From NCBI GenBank assembly GCA_021801345.1, contig JAJYYA010000005.1, positions 24,146 to 88,145 on the forward strand: a stretch of 64,000 nt of DNA, written 5' to 3'. Position numbers and translations under genes: made by a program. Positions 10,012 through 18,212 of the stretch are shown here, piece by piece. Source of the stretch: Nitrospirota bacterium (lineage in GTDB: Bacteria > Nitrospirota > Leptospirillia > Leptospirillales > Leptospirillaceae). The notes under the pieces are model-generated. The model ran no database searches. It worked only from the letters and a program-made list of their open reading frames with translations, and was not told the DNA's origin. The stretch's first letter is position 1. Each line of letters opens with the position of its first letter.

Positions 10012-10249
10012 GGGGCCGCTCCTCCGGCGACTCTTTGCCGGAGGAGGACCCCGCCCGGAGGATCAAAAAAAGCCCCAGGCCGACGAGTGCGAAACCCGAG
10101 ACGGTGATCGCCTGAAGTCCCATGTCCCCTGTTCTTGAGTGGGCATGGACATCGTCCCGGATGATCCCCAGGAAGACGGGACCTCCGGCCGGAACGAGCG
10201 CTATGAGGGCTATGGCCGCCCCCGCAAGACGGATCGATTGTGTTGACAC
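9995..10249 (-). CDS. Small two-helix membrane protein, function unknown
   Basis: 84 residues from a GTG at 10249. Two hydrophobic segments (about residues 8-28 and 46-65) are separated by a polar loop containing [13 protein letters not shown], and the C-terminus is charged. It overlaps the 3' end of the receptor gene by 17 bases in convergent orientation. A GGGAGCGGGT stretch precedes the start. Hydrophobic pattern and size support a real small membrane protein, but I recognise no family. Confidence 0.5.
   Translation of the reverse strand: MSTQSIRLAGAAIALIALVPAGGPVFLGIIRDDVHAHSRTGDMGLQAITVSGFALVGLGLFLILRAGSSSGKESPEERPPTARR
10019..10046. terminator. Strong hairpin between convergent genes
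   Basis: A 10-bp perfect stem (CTCCTCCGGC/GCCGGAGGAG) with an 8-base loop begins 8 bases after the receptor stop. No T-tract follows on either strand, so termination efficiency is uncertain. It lies inside the 3' end of the small leftward gene. Confidence 0.45.
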
Positions 10250-10683
10250 ACCCGCTCCCTCGCTGAGAAAACGTTTTTGGGCTTTCGGGAGCGGTTTTGG
10301 ATCGGGAGATCCTTCTTCCGTTCCCTGTGTTTTCTCGTAGATTATACCTCAAAAATCCGCTTTCCTATGGTCACTGTAACTATTCCCTTTCCCCGACAAA
10401 GACGCCCGTGTTTTTCGGTGCGCGACGATCCGGAAATGTCCTGAGGACTCCTTCTGCAAGAAATCTCCCGTCTTTCAACTTTCGAGACAGAGATCCGAAA
10501 ACCGAAAGAAGGGAAGTTGTCTTAAACCTTAAAGAGGAGAACTGCGTCTCGGGGAAAATTTCCGGGAGCCTGGGATCGGACGAGACGAAAAAAACAGAAC
10601 GGATCGAGGCCCGCTCGAGCGACATGCCAAAAGCTTGCACAAAAACTCTCCGGACTCCGTGAGGTGGGAGGAGGCATTCTCCG
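10250..10683. other. Intergenic region between two leftward genes
   Basis: 434 bases between the small membrane-protein gene and the RloB-like gene. Open frames here lack ribosome sites and family similarity that I can see. The stretch is less GC-rich toward 10340-10560. Confidence 0.45.
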
Positions 10684-11187
10684 TCAAAGGCCCAGAAGAG
10701 AAAGGAGCGTATCGATTGTCGGCACATGAGCTCGGCTTTCAAGAAGGCAATTCCTGCCGAAATATTTCAAGTAATTCTCACTTTGAGTGGCATCATCCTT
10801 CACAAACGGGGCGAACCGCTTTTTGAGGGCTATCCCATCGCCATTTGGATCCTCCTTCAAGATTCGCATCATGAGAGCCTCAAAACAGGGTTCCGACAAG
10901 AGAAGATGAATCTTTTTTTTGGTGGCCAATCTGGATACCGAATCCGACCAATCCGTATCGGTGTCTACAAGTACGGCCACTGTGTCATAAGCGGCAATGG
11001 CTTGTTGTGTCCATTCGACCACATGCTTGGCTCCCTTACCCTGGGCGTTCTTGATCTTTACCGATAGGCCGCATCCGCGCGTTATGAATAAGCTTTTTAG
11101 ATGGGTCAGAAACGCCATTTCATCGGCGCCTTCCCCCACGATCAAAAGTGTGCGTTGCGCCTTCCAGATCATAGGCTCCACGCTCAA
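10684..11187 (-). CDS. RloB/AbiLii-like TOPRIM-type protein of a two-gene defence module
   Basis: 167 residues. The N-terminus LLIVGEGADEMAFLTHLKSL has the acidic residue of a TOPRIM-like fold, followed by the VLVDTDTDW acidic pair (about residues 72-80) and the RloB hallmark SEPCFEALMM (about residues 98-107). RloB-like proteins pair with an RloA-like ATPase next door, a combination known as AbiL in lactococcal phage defence and found inside type I restriction loci. The ATG overlaps the ATPase stop by 4 bp, so the two are co-translated in the order ATPase then RloB. The nuclease activity is inferred from fold only. Confidence 0.8.
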   Translation of the reverse strand: MSVEPMIWKAQRTLLIVGEGADEMAFLTHLKSLFITRGCGLSVKIKNAQGKGAKHVVEWTQQAIAAYDTVAVLVDTDTDWSDSVSRLATKKKIHLLLSEPCFEALMMRILKEDPNGDGIALKKRFAPFVKDDATQSENYLKYFGRNCLLESRAHVPTIDTLLSLLGL

Positions 11188-12374
11188 AATTGCGGTACCG
11201 CGCCATAGGCACCGGCCATGTATTTTGCGTAGTAATTATCATCGTTTCGGATTCCGTCCACTGCGTCCATGCGGATTGCCGAACTCTCGCAATGGGTATC
11301 CTTTTGCACCAGCATGACTTGGGATTTGTGCAAAAGATTCAGGACCTCGGCCGCATGGCAGCTAAACAAAAGTTGCGCATTGTGAGGGTTGGTCTTCGGA
11401 TCGGCAAACAAGTCGAGGATTGGTTCAAGCATGTGGGGGTGGAGGTCGTTTTCAAATTCATCAATGACTGCGAGACCGCCGATCTCTAATGTTTCCAGCA
11501 GTCGTGACAGCAACACAAAGGCCCCTTGTGTGCCGCTGGATTCCATGGCAAAAGGCAAGCTGAATTCAAGCCCTCGATCTCTGTGCATACCGAAGGGAAT
11601 CCACGCGTTGAGTCCAGGCTTGTCGGGGGCATCCGGGTTGGAAACGGAAAAGACCTTCAATTCAACATTGGTCAGGCCCAGATCCCATGCCGATAACAAA
11701 TTTTTCATCAGACGCTGCTGATTCGGGTGAGCGGAAAAATGTTCTGCCGCAGACATCACTGCTCCATCGCCCAAAGGGATACGGCCCTGAACAGTAATAT
11801 TCGTAACGACGTAAGGTGAGACCATCCTCATAGAGAGCGGTTCGCCGAATTGGGCGGCCCAGGAGATCAGGGAGACATTTTGTCGCACCTTACGTGCTTC
11901 CTTGTCGGGGAGCCCGAATTCTTTTTGCTTCACGGTATAGAGATGGGTCCCTTCGTCCCAGTCGCGGATAAATACATAGCCGAAGCGCTCGCGCTTCTGA
12001 TAAAGAGCCTCGTGGAGGACCCGATGAGGTGTACAGGAAAGCTCGTAGCGCCAAAGCTTTCCATCAAAGTCCAACGTGCATTCGAATTCGGAAGGATCGT
12101 TCGGCGACGCAGCATGAGGCATTAAAGGGAGGGTTGATTCCGTTGGGATTTGGAACGATTGGCTGATAAACCAGCCCAGAAAGGCCAAAGGTTTAAGCAA
12201 AGCCGTTTTTCCGCTGCCATTGGGACCCATTGCAGCCATGATTTTGGACACTCTCTCCCCTGTCGGCACTTCGGCCATCCAGTTTGTGAGGGCCACCTTT
12301 TTTGTGAGCGTCAGGTCGACTTCTGTCCTGTGCCGGAAAGACTGGAAATTTGAGAACGCATACCGATGAAGCAT
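11184..12374 (-). CDS. RloA/AbiLi-like AAA ATPase (ABC/SMC-type, AAA_15/21)
   Basis: 396 residues. N-terminal FSNFQSFRHRTEVDL is the typical start of SMC-like defence ATPases, followed by Walker A GPNGSGKT (about residues 51-58). Toward the C-terminus Walker B reads LAVIDEFENDLHPH and is followed by LLFSCHAAEVL, the H-loop region, as in OLD, RloA and AbiLi proteins. I use the ATG at 12374; GGAGGA lies just upstream and a GTG immediately before it is an alternative. A perfect 8-bp-arm palindrome lies 12 bases further upstream. Together with the overlapping RloB-like gene it forms a self-contained anti-phage candidate; base composition around it is more AT-rich than the core genome, suggesting acquisition. 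Confidence 0.85.
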   Translation of the reverse strand: MLHRYAFSNFQSFRHRTEVDLTLTKKVALTNWMAEVPTGERVSKIMAAMGPNGSGKTALLKPLAFLGWFISQSFQIPTESTLPLMPHAASPNDPSEFECTLDFDGKLWRYELSCTPHRVLHEALYQKRERFGYVFIRDWDEGTHLYTVKQKEFGLPDKEARKVRQNVSLISWAAQFGEPLSMRMVSPYVVTNITVQGRIPLGDGAVMSAAEHFSAHPNQQRLMKNLLSAWDLGLTNVELKVFSVSNPDAPDKPGLNAWIPFGMHRDRGLEFSLPFAMESSGTQGAFVLLSRLLETLEIGGLAVIDEFENDLHPHMLEPILDLFADPKTNPHNAQLLFSCHAAEVLNLLHKSQVMLVQKDTHCESSAIRMDAVDGIRNDDNYYAKYMAGAYGAVPQF

Positions 12375-12385
12375 CACTCCTCCAT

Positions 12386-12404
12386 GTTTATTTATAAAAT
12401 AAAC
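12386..12404 (-). promoter_or_regulatory. Palindrome upstream of the AbiL-like ATPase
   Basis: GTTTATTT-ATA-AAATAAAC is a perfect inverted repeat in the AT-rich leader of the leftward ATPase gene. It could be an operator; no regulator gene is adjacent, so autoregulation or a -10 region are alternatives. Confidence 0.45.
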
Positions 12405-12652
12405 GAAAATATGTTGATTATAATATTTAGCGAGCGGAAGTCAAACTCTCTTGTCAGGCGTATCGGATAAAGGCTCCCTCCTGCCGGCTCGACGTGATCC
12501 CTTCACGACGCTCCTTCGAGCGTTCTCTTCGTTTTTAACCACAAAACCCCGATATGACCTCGATCATACCGATCCCCGCCTTTGTCGTGTAGGCTCTATG
12601 CGATCCTTTCCTCAATCTTGTGGTCGGTTCGTTTTTTCAAGGAGGCGCTTGC

Positions 12653-13045
12653 ATGTTTGGATTTCTGAGAAAATCGGTTGTAGCGGAGGCGGGGCCTAAG
12701 CCGGCGTCGGAGGAAAAACTCCTTCGGGAAGCCTATCATATCGGGCGATACTCCCCTTCGAACTGCGAGTGTCCCCCGGCTCCAAGCGTGATTCCGGTTT
12801 GGGTCGAGAACAACGTCGAGGCTTTCGAGATCTACGTCGACCGGCTCTATCGCGACTATCAGGTGCCGGACTCTCTTGGTCCCCGAATCTTTCTCCGCAT
12901 CTACGAGGGCTTCTGCGACCTCATCCGTGCCCAGCCCGACGGAGGAAACTCCCCCTTCTGCCTTTGCCGGGAGGATGTCCTTGTCCATGCCCGGGAGATC
13001 TTTCTCTCTCTGGCCCGGAAAAGGGCCGTTCCTCTCGACCTCTGA
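12653..13045 (+). CDS. Conserved-looking hypothetical protein
   Basis: 130 residues beginning MFGFLRKS; the ATG at 12653 is preceded by AAGGAGG with 7-base spacing, so expression is likely. The mid-section (VWVENNVEAFEIYVDRLYRD) and end are helical, with several cysteines (NCECPP, FCLCRED). I do not recognise a family. The pattern of cysteines might bind metal but is not a standard zinc ribbon. It stands alone between the AbiL-like module and ndk. Confidence 0.65.
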   Translation: MFGFLRKSVVAEAGPKPASEEKLLREAYHIGRYSPSNCECPPAPSVIPVWVENNVEAFEIYVDRLYRDYQVPDSLGPRIFLRIYEGFCDLIRAQPDGGNSPFCLCREDVLVHAREIFLSLARKRAVPLDL

Positions 13046-13163
13046 CCGTCCATCCTTCCCCTCCGCCAGTCTCCGCCTCCTCTCCGCTCGCCTTCCTGGG
13101 ACGACTGGAGAGGACGGTCTCCTGAGGCTCTCTCAGAAAAGTTTGTTTAAATGCTGTCGTCGA

Positions 13164-13192
13164 TTGAAATGCGCGCCAATAATGTGTAATAT
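13164..13192 (+). promoter_or_regulatory. Putative sigma-70 promoter of ndk
   Basis: TTGAAA, a 17-base spacer, TAATAT, ending 57 bases before the ndk start. Good match to the housekeeping consensus and correct position. Confidence 0.5.
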
Positions 13193-13249
13193 GAGATGAT
13201 TTTCACTTTTTATCCTGCCGCCACATTTCTCATTGAAGGAGCTATACCG

Positions 13250-13669
13250 ATGCTGGAACAGACCTTGGCCATTGTGAAGCCGGATGCCGTCCGGAAAAAG
13301 TTTTCCGGAGCGATCCTGGCTCGTTACGAGAAGGAAGGCTTCCGGATCCGGGCGGTCAAGATGCGCCTGCTCTCGAAGTCCGAGGCGGAGGGTTTCTACG
13401 CCGTTCACCGCGAGCGCCCCTTCTTTCGAAGCCTGGTCGACTTTATGATCAGCGGCCCTGTGGTGATCGTGGTTCTCGAAAAGGAAAACGCGATTTTGGC
13501 GCATCGCACTCTCATGGGGGCGACCGATCCGGCCAAGGCCGAAAAGGACACCCTGCGCGCCCATTTTGGGGAATCGATCGAATGCAATGCCATCCACGGC
13601 TCCGATTCGGCCGAGACCGCCCGCTTCGAGATTCCCTACTTTTTCTCCGCGGTCGAGATTGTCGGCTGA
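13250..13669 (+). CDS. ndk: Nucleoside diphosphate kinase
   Basis: 139 residues, standard NDK length. The start [14 protein letters not shown], the catalytic histidine in NAIHGSDS (about H117) and [14 protein letters not shown] are diagnostic. It transfers the gamma phosphate between nucleoside di- and triphosphates through a phosphohistidine intermediate. The ATG at 13250 has AAGGAG upstream; the longer frame from 13196 would add a stretch absent from the family. The next gene starts 3 bases after the stop. Confidence 0.97.
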   Translation: MLEQTLAIVKPDAVRKKFSGAILARYEKEGFRIRAVKMRLLSKSEAEGFYAVHRERPFFRSLVDFMISGPVVIVVLEKENAILAHRTLMGATDPAKAEKDTLRAHFGESIECNAIHGSDSAETARFEIPYFFSAVEIVG

Positions 13670-13672
13670 TTT

Positions 13673-14908
13673 ATGGCCGCTCCCTCTCTCCTGATCGTCG
13701 GCCGGGGGCCCGCCGCCCTCTTTGCGGCCCGACTCGCCGCGGTCAGAGGCTACAGGACCACGCTTCTTCTTGATTCAGATCCCGCTCCGCTTGCCCTTCA
13801 CATGGGGAGCGGGGGAGGGGTCCTTTCCCGTCTCGAATCCGAGGCGGGAGCGGCGCTCTCCCCCTCTCCGACCGCTCCGCTTTCTCTTCCTCCCTGTCTT
13901 TCTTTGGGCACTCCTGCCCGCTACCTGGGAGCGCCTCGTCCCTTGGCTCCTGCCTCTCCCGAGGAAGAGGAGCGCTTCTTCTTCGGCCTCGAGGCCGCGC
14001 TTTCCTCTTCGATATTCCCTGAACTCTCCCGGCGCATGGAGCTCAGCCATCAGAAGACGTCGACCGTTCCGTCCCTGCTTTCGGGCCTGTCCAACTGGCT
14101 CTTCGAGCCCGAGAGGGAAAAGGAGCGTCTTCCCCGAAAGATGGCCCGGGAGGCCAAGCTTTCCATTGCCCCTGCCGGGGATCTTCTCTCGGCACTTTTG
14201 CCCTTTGCCGGGCTTTCCGGACGGCGTCCGGAGCATCCCGAGGCCCTGCGTCTCTTTATGAACATGAACTCTTCCCGGATGCTCTCTCTTCCTCCCCAGA
14301 TCCCGCCTCCGTCCGCACCGAACGAGGTGCGTTTCTTCGAGGGGAAGAGGCCTCCGGTCCTTGCCGCCTCCGGCCATGGGCGCCGCTTCAGGCTGTCTGG
14401 CGAGGAGGGCGACTACGACCGGGTGCTGCTCATGACAGAATCTCCCTCCGTCTCTCTCGTCTCCGGGGTCTGCGATCTCGCCCTTTCCGCCCTCCCGGCC
14501 CACTGGCCTTCGATCGTCCTGCTGTCCTCGCCCGAAGGCGGGGGATCCCTCCTTTTGATCGAACGCCATGGGGGCGGGGACAAGTCCAGGGGGTGGCTCT
14601 GGGGAACGCATCTTCAGGGGCAGGACCCGGGACAGAGCCTTCTTTCCTGGGTCGATCTCTGGAATGCCCAGACCCTTCTTCCGGTCATGGATCGCCCCTC
14701 CCTGGTCCGCCGGGAGACCTCCCCGATGATCGAAGGGGGGGAGGAGCTGACCGGCCGGGCGAGGGAGAAGACCGTTTACCTCAGGACAAACGGAACGCTC
14801 TCCTGTCTTGTCGATCCGACCTTTCTTCCCCTTGTCTCCGAAGACTTCTGGGCCGATCTGTCCCTTGCCCTTCCCGCCCGAAGGAAGGCCGCCAATGTTC
14901 AAGGGTGA
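13673..14908 (+). CDS. Hypothetical protein with N-terminal Rossmann dinucleotide-binding motif
   Basis: 411 residues. The N-terminus SLLIVGRGPAALFAARLAA followed by YRTTLLLDSD is a beta-alpha-beta nucleotide-binding fingerprint like that of FAD/NAD-dependent oxidoreductases, and HMGSGGGVLSR resembles the anaerobic glycerol-3-phosphate dehydrogenase subunit B group only weakly. The remainder is Pro/Ser/Leu-rich without clear motifs. It follows ndk by 3 bases and precedes tyrS by about 120 bases, so it may be co-transcribed with both. Whether the flavin or NAD site is functional cannot be judged. Confidence 0.65.
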   Translation: MAAPSLLIVGRGPAALFAARLAAVRGYRTTLLLDSDPAPLALHMGSGGGVLSRLESEAGAALSPSPTAPLSLPPCLSLGTPARYLGAPRPLAPASPEEEERFFFGLEAALSSSIFPELSRRMELSHQKTSTVPSLLSGLSNWLFEPEREKERLPRKMAREAKLSIAPAGDLLSALLPFAGLSGRRPEHPEALRLFMNMNSSRMLSLPPQIPPPSAPNEVRFFEGKRPPVLAASGHGRRFRLSGEEGDYDRVLLMTESPSVSLVSGVCDLALSALPAHWPSIVLLSSPEGGGSLLLIERHGGGDKSRGWLWGTHLQGQDPGQSLLSWVDLWNAQTLLPVMDRPSLVRRETSPMIEGGEELTGRAREKTVYLRTNGTLSCLVDPTFLPLVSEDFWADLSLALPARRKAANVQG

Positions 14909-14944
14909 TGGGCGGGGCAGGAGGGGCTCGCTTTTCCGGGGCGG

Positions 14945-14966
14945 GTGCCGGGAAAGATCCCGGCAC
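14945..14966 (+). terminator. Hairpin between the Rossmann-motif gene and tyrS
   Basis: GTGCCGGGA, loop AAGA, TCCCGGCAC: a perfect 9-bp stem with a tetraloop. No T-run follows, so it may be a weak terminator or processing site in the tyrS leader. It does not resemble a T-box. Confidence 0.4.
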
Positions 14967-15032
14967 TCCGCGTCAAGGCGCTTTCGCGTCCAATGAAGAC
15001 CGTCGCCACACTTTAGCGAGGACATCCTTCCT

Positions 15033-16217
15033 ATGACAGACTCTCCCGCCGCTGCCCTCGACCGTCTTCTTCGGGGGACCGTCGACTGCGTGAGCCGAGA
15101 CGAGCTCGCCCAAAAGCTCGAACGTTCGGCCAAAACCGGTGTGCCCCTTCGCATCAAGGCAGGCTTCGATCCAACCGCTCCCGATCTTCACATCGGCCAC
15201 GCCGTCCTTTTGATGAAGCTCCGGGAGTTCCAGGAGCTGGGGCATCGCGTCCTCTTTCTCATCGGGGACTTCACCGGCATGATCGGCGATCCCACCGGCC
15301 GCTCCGATATCCGCAAGCCCCTCACGACGGAGGAGATCGCCGCCAACGCCGCGACCTATGCCGCGCAGGTCTTCCGGATTCTCGATCGCGAGAAGACCGA
15401 GGTTGTCTTCAACAGCCACTGGATGTCGGCGCTGGGGACGGAGGGGATGATCCGTCTGGCAGCCCGCCAGACTGTGGCTCACTTTCTCGACAGGGACGAC
15501 TTTAAAAATCGTATGGAGAAGGGGGTGGCGATCCATCTCCATGAGCTTCTCTACCCGCTGATCCAGGGGTACGACTCGGTGGCGATCCGTGCCGACGTGG
15601 AACTCGGCGGCACCGACCAGCTCTTTAACCTTCTCGTGGGCCGGGATCTCCAGCGTTCCTACGGTCAGGAACCCCAGGTCGTCCTCTCCCTTCCTCTTCT
15701 CGTAGGAACGGACGGAGAAAAGAAGATGAGCAAGAGCCTCAAGAATGCCGTCGGCATTCTTGACCCTCCTTCCGAGATGTTCGGCAAGCTCATGTCGATC
15801 CCCGACTCGGCGACCGCCTCCTATGCCCTCCTTTTGACCTCTTTTTCGGAAGAGTCGATCGCCCGGGCCCACCCGCGCGAGGCCAAGGCGCAGGTCGCGG
15901 AAGCGATCACCGCCCGCTTCCATGGCGAAGAGAGTGCCGCGAAGGCGCATGAGGAGTTCGACCGGCAGTTTTCGCGCCGCGAAGTCCCGACCGAGATCGC
16001 CCCCTTCGCCGTCGCTCCTCCCCATCCGGCGCGTCTTTCCACCGTCATGGTGGCCGCCGGTGCCGCCCGCTCGGAGAGCCAGGCCAAGCAGCTCATCCGG
16101 GCAGGGGCGGTGGATCTTGACGGAGGAGCGGTCTCCGACATTTTTTGCGAAGTTCGCCCCTCCGGACAGATCCTTCGCGTGGGAAAGCGCTTCTACTGCC
16201 GTCTCGTCCCAGGTTAG
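15033..16217 (+). CDS. tyrS: Tyrosyl-tRNA synthetase
   Basis: 394 residues, class I synthetase of the TyrZ-like branch. KAGFDPTAPDLHIGHAVLL contains the HIGH motif (about residues 50-53) and KKMSKSLKNAVG the KMSKS motif (about residue 231). A C-terminal S4-like RNA-binding domain is visible (residues about 335-394, ending LRVGKRFYCRLVPG). It charges tRNA-Tyr. Upstream 120 bases contain a hairpin but no Firmicute T-box. Confidence 0.97.
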   Translation: MTDSPAAALDRLLRGTVDCVSRDELAQKLERSAKTGVPLRIKAGFDPTAPDLHIGHAVLLMKLREFQELGHRVLFLIGDFTGMIGDPTGRSDIRKPLTTEEIAANAATYAAQVFRILDREKTEVVFNSHWMSALGTEGMIRLAARQTVAHFLDRDDFKNRMEKGVAIHLHELLYPLIQGYDSVAIRADVELGGTDQLFNLLVGRDLQRSYGQEPQVVLSLPLLVGTDGEKKMSKSLKNAVGILDPPSEMFGKLMSIPDSATASYALLLTSFSEESIARAHPREAKAQVAEAITARFHGEESAAKAHEEFDRQFSRREVPTEIAPFAVAPPHPARLSTVMVAAGAARSESQAKQLIRAGAVDLDGGAVSDIFCEVRPSGQILRVGKRFYCRLVPG

Positions 16218-16617
16218 CAAAAGAGGAGGATGAGGAGCGACGGTTCCCTCCTCCTTCCCATTGAACCGCGATCGGAAGGATGCGGGAAACCTCTCTTCAA
16301 AAGTCGGAGCCGAAACGGGAAACATCTCCGGACCGATAGTGCCGCCAAAAGAGAGCGTCGGGGCTCCCGATTTGCGATCCCAAAAAGGCCCACAGGGTCT
16401 GACCGCTACCTTCGGTGAGGGAAAATGAGGACGTTTCCTCGGAAATACGATCCAAAGCCCGGGACAAACGAGCCTCAGGGAAGATCTTCCGAACAGCGCC
16501 ACAAGACCCCTTCCCGGCTTTGCCGGCGGGAGCCAGTCCCGTGTCATCCGGTCAAGGGTGAACAAAACAGAACTTGAATTTTTGATTTGCTCAAATCTCT
16601 TTTGGTATACTTCCGGC
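16218..16617. other. Intergenic region between tyrS and a DUF4143 ATPase
   Basis: 400 bases. GAGGAGG near 16223 can pair with CCTCCTC about 20 bases later, a possible terminator for tyrS. The final 40 bases carry the promoter of the following ATPase. No gene is supported; a long leftward open frame across tyrS and this region is a coding shadow. Confidence 0.45.
16582..16611 (+). promoter_or_regulatory. Promoter directly abutting the start codon (leaderless type)
   Basis: TTGATT, 18-base spacer, extended -10 TGGTATACT. The -10 box ends 6 bases before the ATG at 16618, so transcription should begin at or next to the start codon. No Shine-Dalgarno sequence is present. Confidence 0.65.
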
Positions 16618-17874
16618 ATGATACCTCGTGACATCACCCAAGAGCTTCTGGAATCAGCCCGGGAATATCCGGTCGTGACCATTTTGGGACCCCGCCAGTC
16701 GGGAAAAACCACGCTGGCCCGATCCACCTTTCCCGACAAGCCTTACTACTCCCTCGAAGACCCGGACATTCGGCTTTTTGCCGAATCCGATCCTCGCGGA
16801 TTCCTTTCGGAAACCTGGGAGGAGGGGGCCATCCTTGATGAAATCCAAAGGCTTCCTCTCCTGCTTTCCTATTTGCAGGGCATGGTCGACCAAGATCCCC
16901 GGCAGGGACGATTCATTCTCACGGGAAGCCATCAGCCCGCCCTCTCCGAAAAGATTTCCCAATCCCTGGCCGGACGAACCGCCGTGCTGAGCCTCTGGCC
17001 CCTGTCGATCAACGAACTCCGTCTCAGGGGACCCATTCCCTCTCCCTTTGATTTGGTCGTGAAAGGTTTTTTTCCAGGCCTGCACGAAAGAGGTCTCGAC
17101 CCCAGGCGATTTTTCAACGGCTATCTTCAGACTTATGTGGAGAGAGATCTCCGCTCCATGGTGGGGGTCAGAGATCTTTCTGCCTTCCAGAAATTTCTCG
17201 TTCTGATGGCCGGAAGGATCGGCCAACTGACCAATCACTCCTCTTTGTCCAACGATGTCGGGGTGTCGGCCCCGACGGTCAGGAACTGGCTTTCCGTCCT
17301 CAGAGCCTCCTATGTGCTTTTCGAACTGCCTCCCTTCTTCGAGAACATCGGAAAACGCCTGGTCAAGTCTTCCAAGTTCTATTTCGTCGACACGGGACTG
17401 GCGGCTTTTCTTCTTGGGCTGCATACCGAAGAGCAGGTCCGGAGGGACCCTCTCCGGGGGAGCCTCTATGAAAATCTTCTCGTCGGCGATATCTTGAAGT
17501 GTGCTCAAAATCGGGGGAGAAAGCCCGATTTTTTCTTTTACCGAGATTCCCGGGGAAGCGAAGTCGATCTTCTGGTTCCCGAGAGCGGCCGCCTCTATCC
17601 CGTCGAAATCAAATCGGCCGAAACATTCACTCGGGACTTCATGCGCGGACTCGAAAACTTCCGCTCCCTCGCCATTTCTCGAAGCGCGCCGGGGCTTGTC
17701 TTTTACAATGGTCCAGAAGACTTCGTCTCGGAAGGACTTCGGGTCCTCAACCCCTTCCGTCAGAAGACCGACCTCTTTACCCTTGTGACCACCCCTCCCC
17801 TTAAGCCCGCACACGGCACAACGGCGGAACCCTCCCCCTCGAAACGCGAGCAGGAGGGAGGGGAGTGCCTTTAG
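16618..17874 (+). CDS. AAA+ ATPase of the AAA_14/DUF4143 family (copy 1)
   Basis: 418 residues. N-terminal P-loop domain with Walker A GPRQSGKTT (about residue 24) and Walker B EGAILDEIQRLP (about residue 72), sensor-like FILTGSHQPALSE; then a winged-helix-like segment (DVGVSAPTVRNWLSVL) and the DUF4143 C-terminal domain with FYFVDTGLAAFLLGL and SEVDLLVPESGRLYPVEIKS, the last resembling a restriction-fold nuclease core. The ATG at 16618 is chosen because a consensus promoter ends 6 bases upstream and the family starts with this MIPRDI pattern. Function of this solitary, often mobile ATPase family is unknown. The 3' 376 bases and downstream DNA are repeated at 19521-20148. Confidence 0.88.
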   Translation: MIPRDITQELLESAREYPVVTILGPRQSGKTTLARSTFPDKPYYSLEDPDIRLFAESDPRGFLSETWEEGAILDEIQRLPLLLSYLQGMVDQDPRQGRFILTGSHQPALSEKISQSLAGRTAVLSLWPLSINELRLRGPIPSPFDLVVKGFFPGLHERGLDPRRFFNGYLQTYVERDLRSMVGVRDLSAFQKFLVLMAGRIGQLTNHSSLSNDVGVSAPTVRNWLSVLRASYVLFELPPFFENIGKRLVKSSKFYFVDTGLAAFLLGLHTEEQVRRDPLRGSLYENLLVGDILKCAQNRGRKPDFFFYRDSRGSEVDLLVPESGRLYPVEIKSAETFTRDFMRGLENFRSLAISRSAPGLVFYNGPEDFVSEGLRVLNPFRQKTDLFTLVTTPPLKPAHGTTAEPSPSKREQEGGECL

Positions 17875-18126
17875 GTGCAGGACCCTATCGCGTGTTTTCG
17901 ACGATGAAAACGGGTTTTCGATGAAGACAAGCGTCTTCTTTCGATTTTTGGTTGGACAATGAGGCAATGGGGAGTCGGGTAGACGCATTGTAGCGAGGCG
18001 TATCGACAAGGCCGGGGCGATTGTTCCCGGTGAGGAATCAGGGCAGGAGTGCGCACGCAAGGTCCGCTATCTCGGCCTCTTGCCCGGACCCCCAATTTGG
18101 CGGGAGAATAGATCCATGACGACCTC
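17499..18126 (+). repeat. 628-bp direct repeat, left copy
   Basis: Covers the 3' end of the DUF4143 gene, the intergenic region and the first three codons of copA (ATGACGACCTC). The right copy is 2,022 bases downstream; I saw only about ten base differences. The two copies bracket an AAA ATPase gene. Confidence 0.95.
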
Positions 18127-18178
18127 ATGCCAGCCAACGGCGAGATTATTATTATTATTACTGGCATTAACGAATACC

Positions 18179-18206
18179 TTGCTAATATCATTAATATTGG
18201 TATAAT
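18179..18206 (+). promoter_or_regulatory. Leaderless-type promoter of the inserted AAA ATPase
   Basis: TTGCTA, 16-base spacer, extended -10 TTGGTATAAT, then 6 bases to the ATG at 18213. The surrounding 18140-18210 is extremely AT-rich for this genome, with an ATT triplet run. Confidence 0.7.
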
Positions 18207-18212
18207 CACACC

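Noticed and set aside
10380..10742. Leftward 120-codon frame upstream of the small membrane protein
   Set aside because: Overlaps the RloB-like gene end, lacks a ribosome site and family similarity.
14973..16739. Long leftward open frame across tyrS
   Set aside because: It is antisense to a fully conserved tyrosyl-tRNA synthetase, has Arg/Gly/Pro-rich composition and no family motifs; a shadow of high-GC coding DNA.
18140..18165. ATT triplet run as a CRISPR-like or microsatellite regulatory repeat
   Set aside because: Only a few units long and explained as part of the AT-rich promoter region of the inserted ATPase.
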